Below are positions 44,306-52,494 of a stretch of DNA of 64,000 bases, one piece after another. Within the stretch, counting starts at the first letter, position 1. Each line of letters opens with the position of its first letter. Source of the DNA: Aliikangiella sp965214955 (GTDB lineage Bacteria; Pseudomonadota; Gammaproteobacteria; Enterobacterales; Kangiellaceae). The notes beneath the pieces were generated by a model that did not search any database, was not told the origin of the DNA, and saw only the letters and a program-made list of their open reading frames with translations. The stretch is from the NCBI GenBank assembly GCA_965214955.1, contig CBDCCU010000001.1, forward strand, positions 251,819-315,818. The letters are read 5' to 3'. The position numbers and the translations under genes are program-made.

Positions 44306-45958
44306 ATGCAAAATATATTAAAATTAGACTTTAACGAGCGCTCAGATCAAATTAGTTTAATCGCTAAAAATTCTGCCTACCCTGATCTTTGGCGGTATCC
44401 TGAGCGTGAAAAATTAGAGATTATTATTGCGGCAAAAGAATCACTTAGCAAAGAGCAAGTGCTTTGTACAAATGGCGGTGATGAGGCAATAATGATTTTA
44501 ATGCGGATCATTAAAGAGTCGGCAACTTTAGTTTTACCTTTGCCGGCTTTCTCCCAATATACTTGGGGAGTTAAAAGCTGGAATTTAAACACAAAACTCA
44601 TTGATCCGAATAGTGACCTAACCATTAATATACTAGCCACTAAGCAGGCTATCTTAAATAGCAAACAATCAGTCACTATTATTACCCGACCGAATAATCC
44701 CACGGGTGAAAAAATTGCCCAGTCTTTATTGTTTGATCTAATTAAAACCGCCGCAGACAACAATGGCTGGGTGTTTTTAGATGAGGCATATATTGAATTT
44801 GCCGATGATAATTTAATTGCGACAGATCTTATTAAACAGTTTGATAACTTAGTTATTTTAAGAACTTTATCTAAAGCTTATGGACTGGCTGGCATTCGAT
44901 TAGGGTATTTGTTGGGTAATGAAAAGCTTATTGAACAATTTAAAATACGTTGTATGCCTTTTAATATTGCCCAGCCTTCTCTTAATTTAGCTGAGCAAGC
45001 GTTAAGCAAAGACAATCAACAAGAGGTTTTTAACTATTGCCAAATTATTAAACAAAATCGTTTAACACTGATTAATTGGCTACAAGCAAATGATATTGAA
45101 GTGCTCAATAGTGAAGCAAACTTTGTGTTGTTGAGAGTTGATCAAAATCGAGCGCGAGCAATAAAATCGTTTTTAAGCAAAAACAGTATTTTGGTAAGAG
45201 ATTTTCAAGAGTCAATACTTTCAGGTTGCATTCGTATTACGGTGCCTTATTCATTGCAAAAGCTATTACCATTATTGCAACAGGTGTTAACTCCACAGCT
45301 TATTTGCTTTGATATGGACGGCGTTTTAATTGATACCAGTGAAAGTTATGATCTGGCGATAAAAGCCACGGTAGAGTCAATTAGTGGTAAAACGGTAAGC
45401 CTAGAAGAAATATTTGCCCTAAGAGATTCGGGCGGATTTAACAATGACTGGGTATTATCTCAGGCATTATTAAGTCAACTAAATCAAGAGGTTGCTTTAG
45501 ATAAAGTAACCGATGTATTTCAGTCGATTTATCTTGGTGAAAATAATAATGGGCTGGTTGCCAACGAAAAAAAACTCATTAATCAATCTTTTGTCACGCT
45601 AATTAATGACTCTTCTAACTATCAGTTTTCTATTGTAACAGGGCGTCCACGCATTGAAGCGCAAACTGGAGCAAAATTGGTTAATTTGAGTAATCTACCG
45701 ATTATTAGCCTTGATGATGTCGCCCAAGCCAAACCCTCACCCGAAGGTATTAAGCAATTACAAAAACAGTTTTCGTCAAGTAGTTGGATGTGCGGCGATA
45801 ATCCCGACGATATGCAAGCAGCTAAAGGATCAAATTCTGTGGCAATTGGCATTGGTACAAGAAATGCCAAAGCGTTATATCAATCAGGTGCCGATATTGT
45901 GCTAGAAAGTATTAATCAACTGGAGGGCTGGTTAAAGCCAGTAAAACCCAATGACTAA
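44306..45958 (+). CDS. Fusion of histidinol-phosphate aminotransferase HisC and a HAD phosphatase
   Basis: The 550-residue protein (ATG 44306, preceded by GAGAGA) joins two enzymes. Residues about 1-325 are HisC, a PLP aminotransferase: it begins NILKLDFNERSD, has RPNNPTGE, FLDEAYIEFAD and the PLP-Lys in LRTLSKAYGLAG (Lys near 190). Residues about 330-545 form a HAD-superfamily phosphatase with all four motifs: FDMDGVLID, VTGRPR, AKPSPEG and CGDNPDDM. HisC makes histidinol phosphate, and the HAD part is therefore well placed to be the histidinol phosphatase, the next step; the separate hisB gene lacks that domain. Activity of the HAD domain is inference. Related HAD domains have been seen beside His enzymes in other lineages (TIGR01548-type). 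Its 3' end overlaps hisB by 8 bases. Confidence 0.9.
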   Translation: MQNILKLDFNERSDQISLIAKNSAYPDLWRYPEREKLEIIIAAKESLSKEQVLCTNGGDEAIMILMRIIKESATLVLPLPAFSQYTWGVKSWNLNTKLIDPNSDLTINILATKQAILNSKQSVTIITRPNNPTGEKIAQSLLFDLIKTAADNNGWVFLDEAYIEFADDNLIATDLIKQFDNLVILRTLSKAYGLAGIRLGYLLGNEKLIEQFKIRCMPFNIAQPSLNLAEQALSKDNQQEVFNYCQIIKQNRLTLINWLQANDIEVLNSEANFVLLRVDQNRARAIKSFLSKNSILVRDFQESILSGCIRITVPYSLQKLLPLLQQVLTPQLICFDMDGVLIDTSESYDLAIKATVESISGKTVSLEEIFALRDSGGFNNDWVLSQALLSQLNQEVALDKVTDVFQSIYLGENNNGLVANEKKLINQSFVTLINDSSNYQFSIVTGRPRIEAQTGAKLVNLSNLPIISLDDVAQAKPSPEGIKQLQKQFSSSSWMCGDNPDDMQAAKGSNSVAIGIGTRNAKALYQSGADIVLESINQLEGWLKPVKPND

Positions 45959-46532
45959 AAAGACTATTCAAGTCACTCGCAAAACCAAAGAAACTAATAT
46001 TAATGTTAGCCTTGATATTCAAGGTAATCAAAATATTAAGGTTAATACAGGCATTGGTTTTTTTGATCATATGCTAGAGCAATTAGCATCACACGCCAGG
46101 TGGGATCTTGAAATTAGTGTCGAAGGCGATTTGCATATTGATGATCATCACACGGTTGAAGATATTGCCATTTGTTTAGGTAGCGCTTTGCAGCAAAGCT
46201 GGCGAAACTTAAACAATATGCAGCGTTATGGGCAACGACTTTTGCCCATGGATGAAGCCTTAATTTTATGTGCTGTGGATGTTTCTGGGCGAGGTATTTA
46301 TGTTGGAGAGTTAGATTTTACTCGCGAAAACTTAGGTGGAGTAAGCTGCGAAATGTTTGAACATTTTTTTAATACCTTAGCAACCTCAGCGGCAATTACG
46401 CTGCATATAAAACCAATGTATTTTCGTAACAATCACCATCTTGCCGAAGGTTGTTTTAAGGCACTGGCTTACGCGCTAAAAGAAGCACTGTTGCAGTCAT
46501 CTGGTGATAATACAACCAAAGGCGTACTGTAA
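45951..46532 (+). CDS. hisB: Imidazoleglycerol-phosphate dehydratase HisB (monofunctional)
   Basis: HisB dehydrates imidazoleglycerol phosphate to imidazoleacetol phosphate. The 193-residue enzyme has the two symmetric halves with metal-binding motifs GIGFFDHMLEQLASHARWDL, HIDDHHTVEDIAICLG, SCEMFEHFFNTL and NNHHLAEGCFKALAYAL. The E. coli HisB N-terminal phosphatase domain is absent; that activity could be supplied by the HAD domain fused to HisC. The frame overlaps the fusion gene by 8 bases and ends directly against hisH, signs of translational coupling. Confidence 0.96.
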   Translation: MTKKTIQVTRKTKETNINVSLDIQGNQNIKVNTGIGFFDHMLEQLASHARWDLEISVEGDLHIDDHHTVEDIAICLGSALQQSWRNLNNMQRYGQRLLPMDEALILCAVDVSGRGIYVGELDFTRENLGGVSCEMFEHFFNTLATSAAITLHIKPMYFRNNHHLAEGCFKALAYALKEALLQSSGDNTTKGVL

Positions 46533-47123
46533 ATGAGTAAAGCCAAAAAACAAATACTGATTGTTGATACTAAAGCGGGCAATTTATTTAGTTTAAAAGC
46601 CGCATTACAAAGGTTGAATTTTGACGTCACTATACTTGACCGTCCGCCAAGTAAAAGATTTGATGGAATTGTTATTCCTGGGCAAGGACGTTTTGGTACG
46701 GTGATTGATAATATTACTCAAGCGAATTGGCCAGAATATTTTACCGATTGTAAAAAAAATAATATTCCAATGCTTGGGATCTGTGTGGGCATGCAGATTT
46801 TTTTTGAAGCAAGCGATGAAGATCCCAGCGCTAAAGGTTTAGCTTGGTTTAAAGGCAGAGTGCAGTCTTTAGATTTTCCTAAAAAGCCCATGGTTGGCTG
46901 GGCCGACCTTAATACCACGGGCTTAGCCAAGCAATGGCCCAAGAAACCCGTTTATTTTGTCAATAGTTTTGCCATTCGTACTTCAAATAACGCAATTGCA
47001 ACAACCCAGTATGGTGAAAATTTTTGTGCGGCGATTGCAAGTGATAATTTTGTTGGTGTGCAATTTCATCCAGAAAAATCATCTTTTTGTGGCAGTAAAA
47101 TTATTGAACAAGTATTCAATTAA
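46533..47123 (+). CDS. hisH: Imidazole glycerol phosphate synthase subunit HisH
   Basis: HisH is the glutaminase subunit that feeds ammonia to HisF. The 196-residue class I amidotransferase has the nucleophile in LGICVGMQIFFEASDE (Cys near 83) and the catalytic His-Glu in GVQFHPEKSS (about 180). The loop IVIPGQGRFG (about 47-56) departs from the usual VIPGVGAF, and the N-terminal KKQILIVDTKAGNLFSLKAA is also slightly unusual. It starts one base after the hisB stop codon and precedes hisF by 15 bases. Confidence 0.94.
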   Translation: MSKAKKQILIVDTKAGNLFSLKAALQRLNFDVTILDRPPSKRFDGIVIPGQGRFGTVIDNITQANWPEYFTDCKKNNIPMLGICVGMQIFFEASDEDPSAKGLAWFKGRVQSLDFPKKPMVGWADLNTTGLAKQWPKKPVYFVNSFAIRTSNNAIATTQYGENFCAAIASDNFVGVQFHPEKSSFCGSKIIEQVFN

Positions 47124-47138
47124 ATTTGAGAATAAATT

Positions 47139-47909
47139 ATGGATAAATTAAAACCAAGAATCATTGTTTGTCTCGATGTTGACAAAGGCAGAGTAGTAAA
47201 AGGCACTAATTTTAAACAGTTAAAAGACATGGGTGATCCGGTAGAACTGGCATACAAGTACGAATTACAAGGTGCCGATGAGCTTGTTTTTTTAGATATT
47301 TCGGCCAGTAACGAAAACAGACCCACGGCACTTAAACTGGTAACGGCCATAGCTAACAAACTGTCAATCCCTTTTACTGTAGGTGGCGGACTTAAAAAGC
47401 TCGATGATGTAAAAGCTTTTTTAGATGCTGGTGCCGACAAAGTCGCTTTAAACACCACGGCAGTTTTACAACCAGAAATTATCAACCAAACGGCAATGGC
47501 TTATGGTAGCCAATGTGTTGTCGTTGCTGTGGATGTGAATGCTAATGTTAATAAAAATCAGCAAGAAGCATTAGGGGTTTATATTAATGGTGGACGAAAG
47601 TTAACCGACAAAAACTTTTTTGATTGGACTCAAGAGGTGGCTCAGCGCGGCGCCGGTGAAATTTTATTAACCGCTATGCACAAAGATGGCACTGGCTCGG
47701 GGTTTGATGTTGAGCTAACGAGTAAAGTGAGCGAGCAAGTAAAGGTTCAAGTGATTGCATCGGGTGGTGCTAAAAATGAAAGCCACTTTTTACAAGCGTT
47801 TAATCGTGGTGCCGATGCTTGCCTTGCCGCAGGTATGTTTCATTCGGGACAATACACCGTCAATCAAGTTAAACAATTTTTAACCACTAACGGTTTATCC
47901 GTTAGATAA
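47139..47909 (+). CDS. hisF: Imidazole glycerol phosphate synthase subunit HisF
   Basis: HisF is the cyclase subunit of the HisHF complex; it converts PRFAR and ammonia to IGP and AICAR. The 256-residue TIM barrel starts PRIIVCLDVDKGRVVKGTNF with the catalytic Asp. It has the second Asp in VVAVDVN (about 128-134) and the phosphate-binding loops FTVGGGLK and VIASGGAKNE. Its loop LLTAMHKDGTGSGFD differs from the common MDxDGT form, and the DITAS region reads DISASNEN, so it belongs to a somewhat divergent HisF group. It is encoded before hisA, whereas the usual order is hisA then hisF. Confidence 0.94.
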   Translation: MDKLKPRIIVCLDVDKGRVVKGTNFKQLKDMGDPVELAYKYELQGADELVFLDISASNENRPTALKLVTAIANKLSIPFTVGGGLKKLDDVKAFLDAGADKVALNTTAVLQPEIINQTAMAYGSQCVVVAVDVNANVNKNQQEALGVYINGGRKLTDKNFFDWTQEVAQRGAGEILLTAMHKDGTGSGFDVELTSKVSEQVKVQVIASGGAKNESHFLQAFNRGADACLAAGMFHSGQYTVNQVKQFLTTNGLSVR

Positions 47910-47925
47910 TTTATTGAGAAAAATT

Positions 47926-49164
47926 ATGTTAATTCCTTCAATTGATTTAATGAATGGCAAGGCTGTTCAACTAAAACAAGGGCAAGAAAAAGTTTTAGAG
48001 CGCGAAGATGTTTTTGAATTATTAAAAGAATTTTCAATTTATGGCGAAGTGGCGATTATTGACTTAGATGCGGCGCTAGGACAAGGCGATAATAAAGCGT
48101 TAATTAAGTCATTATTAAAAGTTCGTCCTTGCCGTGTAGGTGGCGGTATTCGCGATTTACAAACCGCGCAAGAATATATTAAAGCAGGCGCAAGCAAAAT
48201 AATTATTGGCACCAGTTGCAGGCAAGATTGGGTAAAAAAAATCTGCCCCGAATGGTTGATTTTTGCCATTGATGCCAAAGGCGATTATTGGTCTACGCAA
48301 GGCTGGCAACAAACTCAAGGTGAAAAAGTGCTCGACTTAATTCCAGAGCTATCTAAAAACTGTAGTGAATTTTTATACACTCAAGTTGAAAAAGAAGGTC
48401 TGCTTCAAGGTTTAGATAGAGAACGTATTCAAGCAGTGATTAAAACATCAAATGTTCCAGTAACCATTGCTGGGGGGATCACAACGCTCGATGATATTAA
48501 CTGGTTCACCAAGCTTGGTGCTAATGGGCAAATTGGTATGTCTATTTATACGGGTAAGCTTAATTTAACCGATTGTTTTATAAAGCAAATTGATTTTAAT
48601 AAACTGCCTATGATCCCAACCATTGTGCAAGATGTTGAAACTAAAAAAATACTGATGTTGGCCTACTCTAATGAAAAGTCTTTAAGAGCTGCGTTAACCA
48701 ACAGAAAAGGAACTTACTGGAGCCGCAGTAGAAATGAGCTATGGGAAAAAGGGCTTACTAGCGGTAGTCAGCAAAGCTTAATTCAAGTTGATTTTGATTG
48801 TGACGGAGACACTTTATTATTTTTGGTTAAACAAAAAGATCATGCTTGTCACTTAGAGCGTTATAGCTGTTTTGCTTCGCAAACAAAAGGGTTTGATCTT
48901 AATCGATTAAATCAACTATTAGAAAAAAGAAAAAACAATGCGCCAGACAACAGTTTTACTAAAAAGTTGTTTGAATCGGGTGAGTTTAGGGCAGAAAAAA
49001 TTCGGGAAGAATCAGAAGAGCTTATTGAAGCGCAAACCGAAGAAGAGGTTAGATGGGAAGCAGCCGACTTAATCTTTTTTGCGCTAACCGATGCCATTGC
49101 AAAAGGTGTAAGCTTTGAAGCGATAACCAATGAGCTTAGGAGTCGTTTTAATGATCAGCAGTAG
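47926..49164 (+). CDS. Fusion of HisA with phosphoribosyl-AMP cyclohydrolase/pyrophosphatase HisIE
   Basis: The 412-residue protein (ATG 47926) joins three activities. Residues about 1-228 are a HisA-type TIM barrel: LIPSIDLMNGKAVQL, CRVGGGIRDL, FAIDAKGDYWSTQGW and VTIAGGITTLDDI. Residues about 229-330 are HisI: TIVQDVETKKILMLAYSNE, TYWSRSRNELWEKG, VDFDCDGDT and HACHLERYSCF. Residues about 345-412 are HisE: FRAEKIREESEELIEA. These are the consecutive steps pyrophosphatase, cyclohydrolase, isomerase, in reverse domain order. HisA keeps the first Asp (SIDL) and the barrel Asp (IDAKGD), but the loop reads YTQVEKEGLLQG instead of TDIxxDGT. The 3' end overlaps hisD by 14 bases. Confidence 0.9.
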   Translation: MLIPSIDLMNGKAVQLKQGQEKVLEREDVFELLKEFSIYGEVAIIDLDAALGQGDNKALIKSLLKVRPCRVGGGIRDLQTAQEYIKAGASKIIIGTSCRQDWVKKICPEWLIFAIDAKGDYWSTQGWQQTQGEKVLDLIPELSKNCSEFLYTQVEKEGLLQGLDRERIQAVIKTSNVPVTIAGGITTLDDINWFTKLGANGQIGMSIYTGKLNLTDCFIKQIDFNKLPMIPTIVQDVETKKILMLAYSNEKSLRAALTNRKGTYWSRSRNELWEKGLTSGSQQSLIQVDFDCDGDTLLFLVKQKDHACHLERYSCFASQTKGFDLNRLNQLLEKRKNNAPDNSFTKKLFESGEFRAEKIREESEELIEAQTEEEVRWEAADLIFFALTDAIAKGVSFEAITNELRSRFNDQQ

Positions 49165-50353
49165 TAAAACGTGGCAAAGGCAAACATTAACCAATGATCA
49201 ATCTATTGCCCAAAAAGTTGCTCAGTTATTACAACAAATTAAGCAGCAAGGTGATATTAAAATTGATAATTTATCACAACAATTTGATGGGTTTGATCCT
49301 AGCTTTATCGCATTAAAAGCATTTAACGAGTATAAGCTTGCCCCAAAGCTTGCCGATGCAATAAAAATGGCGGCTAAAAGAATTGAGCAGTTTGCTGAGT
49401 TTCAAATGCAGGGGCTAGAGTCACGATATTTTGAAGATGACTATGGATTGTATGGCCAAAATGTTGCTCCTTTAGAGCGGGTGGGAGCTTATATTCCGGG
49501 TGGACGCTTTCCCTTAATTTCAACGGCATTAATGACCTTAATTCCTGCTAAAGTGGCAGGGTGTAAAGTGAGAATTGCTTGTTCTCCATCGGACGACCCT
49601 GCCATATTAGCTGCGGCATCATTAGCGGGTGCAACACAATTTATTAAGATAGGCGGTGTGCAAGCCATTGGTGCGCTAACCTATGGTTACGAAAAGTTAA
49701 CCTCGGTTAATTTAATTGTTGGACCGGGCAATGCATGGGTTAATGAAGCTAAAAAACAAGTGCAAAGTCAAACAAAAATTGACGGTCTAGCCGGCCCTAG
49801 TGAATTACTTGCAATTTGTGATGACCAACAACCTGTTGAATGGCTCGCTTTAGATGCTTTAGCCCAAGCCGAGCACGATCCTATGGCACAGTCAATTGTG
49901 GTTAGCGATAACAAAACATGGTTAGAAAACATGCTAAGTTTTCTGCAATCGAATGAAGAAGGGCAAACACTTTTAAACAATAAACAAATAGAGCTTATTT
50001 ATGCTGAGTCTATTAACGAAATAATTAATTTTAGTGAAAATTATGCACCTGAGCATTTAATGCTTTGTCATAAAAATATTAATGAAGATCAGCTAACCAA
50101 TTATGGATCGTTATTTGTTGGCGCTAACAGCGCTGTTGCTTTAGGTGATTATATTAGTGGGCCTAACCATACATTACCAACACTTCAGTTTGCCAAGCAA
50201 AATGGCGGGCTTTGTGTGCATGATTTTTTAAAAGTAACTACGGTGCAAAATATCAATAACTTTGGTCGTAAAATATTGGCTGAACAAGCCGAAGAAATTG
50301 CCATTGCCGAAGGTTTAACTTTTCATGCAAAAAGCTTAAATGTGAGAAGATAA
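49151..50353 (+). CDS. hisD: Histidinol dehydrogenase HisD
   Basis: HisD oxidises histidinol to histidine in two NAD-dependent steps. The 400-residue protein (ATG 49151, preceded by TAGGAG) shows VGAYIPGGRFPLISTALM (about 105-122), the nucleotide-binding region KIGGVQAIGALTYG, IVGPGNAWVNEAKK, GLAGPSELLAI and DALAQAEHDPMAQSI. Zn- and substrate-binding His residues appear in NYAPEHLML and GPNHTLPT. It closes the operon; in most gammaproteobacteria hisD is second, after hisG. It overlaps the HisA-HisIE fusion by 14 bases. Confidence 0.96.
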   Translation: MISSSKTWQRQTLTNDQSIAQKVAQLLQQIKQQGDIKIDNLSQQFDGFDPSFIALKAFNEYKLAPKLADAIKMAAKRIEQFAEFQMQGLESRYFEDDYGLYGQNVAPLERVGAYIPGGRFPLISTALMTLIPAKVAGCKVRIACSPSDDPAILAAASLAGATQFIKIGGVQAIGALTYGYEKLTSVNLIVGPGNAWVNEAKKQVQSQTKIDGLAGPSELLAICDDQQPVEWLALDALAQAEHDPMAQSIVVSDNKTWLENMLSFLQSNEEGQTLLNNKQIELIYAESINEIINFSENYAPEHLMLCHKNINEDQLTNYGSLFVGANSAVALGDYISGPNHTLPTLQFAKQNGGLCVHDFLKVTTVQNINNFGRKILAEQAEEIAIAEGLTFHAKSLNVRR

Positions 50354-50378
50354 AAAAACTCCCCTTAAAAAGGGGAGT
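50352..50378 (-). terminator. Terminator of the nap operon (hairpin shared with the end of hisD)
   Basis: ACTCCCCTT (50358-50366) pairs with AAGGGGAGT (50370-50378). On the minus strand the stem is followed by a run of Ts, so it terminates leftward transcription of nap. On the plus strand there is no T run, but the hairpin may still stabilise the his mRNA end. Confidence 0.8.
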
Positions 50379-50391
50379 CAAGTACGAACGA

Positions 50392-50529
50392 TTACCCGTC
50401 TGCTTTTTTACTAAATTGATTAAGTAAAAAGCAAGTGACTACCGCCGTTGCGATAAAGCCAACAATAAAAATTAAAGGCATAGTGATATAGCCTAATATG
50501 TACCAAATGGTTGTTTCAAGTGTGCTCAT
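50392..50529 (-). CDS. Small membrane protein of nap loci (TIGR02808-type)
   Basis: This 45-codon frame begins MSTLETTIWYILGYITM and encodes one membrane helix (about residues 8-36) with a basic tail ending KKADG. An AGGAG Shine-Dalgarno site lies 6 bases before the ATG and the gene starts 9 bases after napC. Very small one-helix proteins of this pattern (MSTLE...WxILGY...P) are known beside nap genes in Vibrio and Photobacterium (TIGR02808); function is unknown. It may help assembly or anchoring of the NapC/NapH electron-transfer module (inference). Confidence 0.82.
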   Translation of the reverse strand: MSTLETTIWYILGYITMPLIFIVGFIATAVVTCFLLNQFSKKADG

Positions 50530-50538
50530 AATTTTCTC

Positions 50539-51132
50539 CTAATCCCAACCTTCAACACCTTTCATGTCGGGTAATGTGTGAGCAATACCTTTATGACAAT
50601 CAATGCAGGTTTTATCACCAGCGGCTAATGCCGTTGAATGCTGCACTCGCGAGCGTTTACCTTGCTCAGAAAAATCCATGTATTCAAAGTTATGACAGTT
50701 ACGACATTCTTTAGAATCGTTTTCTTTCATACGTTTCCATTCGCGCTCTGCCATTTCTCTGCGGTGCTCATTGAATTTTTCTGGTGTATCTACATAACCG
50801 GTAAACTTTCCCCACAGCTCTTTGCTTGCTTGTATTTTACGAACAATTTTATGGGTCCACTCATCGGGTACATGGCAGTCGGGGCAAGTTGCTCTTACCC
50901 CTGAGCGATTGGCATAGTGGATCGTTTCTTTGTATTCTTTGTAGACATTATTTTGCATTTCGTGACAACTAATACAAAACTCTTCGGTATTGGTTGCTTC
51001 CATACCTGTATTAAATCCGCCCCAAAAGATAATGCCGAAAACAAAACCCATGGCAAGGATTGAACCCATTGCTGCATGATGCGGCTTTTTTAGCATCTGC
51101 CAATAGCGTTTGATAAAGTTATTATCTGACAT
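50539..51132 (-). CDS. napC: Tetraheme quinol dehydrogenase NapC
   Basis: NapC is the membrane-anchored NapC/NirT-family cytochrome that passes electrons from quinol to NapB/NapA. The 197-residue protein has one N-terminal helix (about 17-38: AAMGSILAMGFVFGIIFWGG) and four CxxCH heme sites: CISCH, CPDCH, CRNCH and CIDCH. The Met in EMQNNV fits the distal-ligand region. It lies after napB with a 26-base gap. Confidence 0.95.
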   Translation of the reverse strand: MSDNNFIKRYWQMLKKPHHAAMGSILAMGFVFGIIFWGGFNTGMEATNTEEFCISCHEMQNNVYKEYKETIHYANRSGVRATCPDCHVPDEWTHKIVRKIQASKELWGKFTGYVDTPEKFNEHRREMAEREWKRMKENDSKECRNCHNFEYMDFSEQGKRSRVQHSTALAAGDKTCIDCHKGIAHTLPDMKGVEGWD

Positions 51133-51158
51133 TTTTCAACTCCTTCAGTTATGCTCGG

Positions 51159-51626
51159 TTATTTTCCAGAGAGCTCTTCAACTGCTTTAAACTCATTTTC
51201 AACCAGTGGTTTGGCATCGGCTTGAGTCACATGACATTGAGTACAGAAATAACGCCTTGGAGAAACGTCTGAAAGTTGTTGACCATCGCGAGTTTCAAAA
51301 TGAGAAAAACTCACTTTGGTTGCACCAGCTTTGCGATAGTTTTTCCAACTATGACAAGACAAACATTTATTACTTTCAGTATTGATCTGATAGTTTCGGG
51401 TTTGATGTGGAATTAACGGCGGCTGATGCAAGTAGTCTCTTGCAATTGGTTCTTGATCACGCTGAACTTTTTTGAAGTCGTCAGCTTGTTTTTCATCGTG
51501 TAGTTCAGTACTACCTCGTAGCGACTGCACTCCGCCATTATTGTCTTTATTGTCTGCAAAAGCACCGACTCCTAATACGATACTTGCAAGAAAAATACTA
51601 ACTGCTAATTGGACTAACTTTTTCAT
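51159..51626 (-). CDS. napB: Diheme cytochrome c NapB
   Basis: NapB is the small electron-transfer subunit of periplasmic nitrate reductase. From ATG 51626 (GTGGAG 9 bases upstream) the 155-residue precursor has a Sec signal ending near GAFADN. It has two heme sites, CLSCH (about 97) and CTQCH (about 134), and the family phrase PPLIPHQTRNYQIN. The longer frame from 51704 would lie inside napH and loses the signal. It overlaps napH by 29 bases (51598-51626), so the two are translationally linked. Confidence 0.93.
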   Translation of the reverse strand: MKKLVQLAVSIFLASIVLGVGAFADNKDNNGGVQSLRGSTELHDEKQADDFKKVQRDQEPIARDYLHQPPLIPHQTRNYQINTESNKCLSCHSWKNYRKAGATKVSFSHFETRDGQQLSDVSPRRYFCTQCHVTQADAKPLVENEFKAVEELSGK

Positions 51627-52494
51627 TGGTTTTCTCCACACTTTTGAGAAATCTATTACTAAATTCAAAAACTTTTTTTTCACAAACATCAATGCATCTT
51701 GCACAATTGGTACAATCCGAACTTTGGATCAGGCTACTGGTTTGTGCGCTTCCTTTTAGTACAGGTCTGAGTATTTGCGGTTCGGGGCAAACGAAGTAGC
51801 AGTCCATGCAATCATCGCAGTCTTTTCGGTTGCCTGCATTGATTTTAATCAAGCTGAGCTTACCGATCAGATTGTAAGTTGCGCCCATTGGACACAAATG
51901 ACCACACCAACCATTTTTGCTAACAAACAAGTCAAAAATAAATACAGCAATAATAAAATAAATTGCTGTGCCCATTCCAAATACTAAGCCGCGAGTTGTC
52001 ATGGTAACTGGATTAACTAGCTCCCAAACTAAGGTGCCAGTTATAGCGCTGGCAATTAAAACGCTTGCTAGCAACCAGTAACGGGTATGTCTTGAAATGT
52101 TGCTCGACTTTTTAATCCCAAGACGACCTCTTAGCCATTTGGCAAAATCGGTGACTATGTTAATAGGGCAAACCCAACTGCAAAATACTCGTCCGCCTAC
52201 AAGCAAGTAAAAAGAAAGAATAATGGCAAACCCAATCACTAAATTGGCGGTTGGCCAAAAACCACTTGCTATAACTTGAACGAAAATAAAAGGATCGGTT
52301 AATGGAATAGTTCCAAATAATAAGTTGGAATTTAAATTCCCCTTTAACCACCAAATACCAAACCAAGGGCCGAGTAAAAATAATGTTATTACACTTACCT
52401 GGCTAATGCGCCGTAATATGAGCCACTGATTTTTTTGCCAAAAGTTTCGATTACTTTCGATTTTCTTCCCAGTTTTATTTGCGTAAACAGCCAT
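51598..52494 (-). CDS. napH: Membrane ferredoxin-type quinol oxidase component NapH
   Basis: NapH together with NapG forms a quinol-oxidising module that sends electrons toward NapC. The 298-residue protein has about four to five membrane helices, the cysteine motif FCSWVCPINIV at about residue 90 and CGHLCPMGATYN at about 200, both typical of NapH. A C-terminal pair of 4Fe-4S sites follows (CDDCMDCYFVCPEP and CTNCARCIDVCEKKVFEF). It overlaps napG by one base at the start and napB by 29 bases at the end. Confidence 0.94.
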   Translation of the reverse strand: MAVYANKTGKKIESNRNFWQKNQWLILRRISQVSVITLFLLGPWFGIWWLKGNLNSNLLFGTIPLTDPFIFVQVIASGFWPTANLVIGFAIILSFYLLVGGRVFCSWVCPINIVTDFAKWLRGRLGIKKSSNISRHTRYWLLASVLIASAITGTLVWELVNPVTMTTRGLVFGMGTAIYFIIAVFIFDLFVSKNGWCGHLCPMGATYNLIGKLSLIKINAGNRKDCDDCMDCYFVCPEPQILRPVLKGSAQTSSLIQSSDCTNCARCIDVCEKKVFEFSNRFLKSVEKTNEKVSPISS

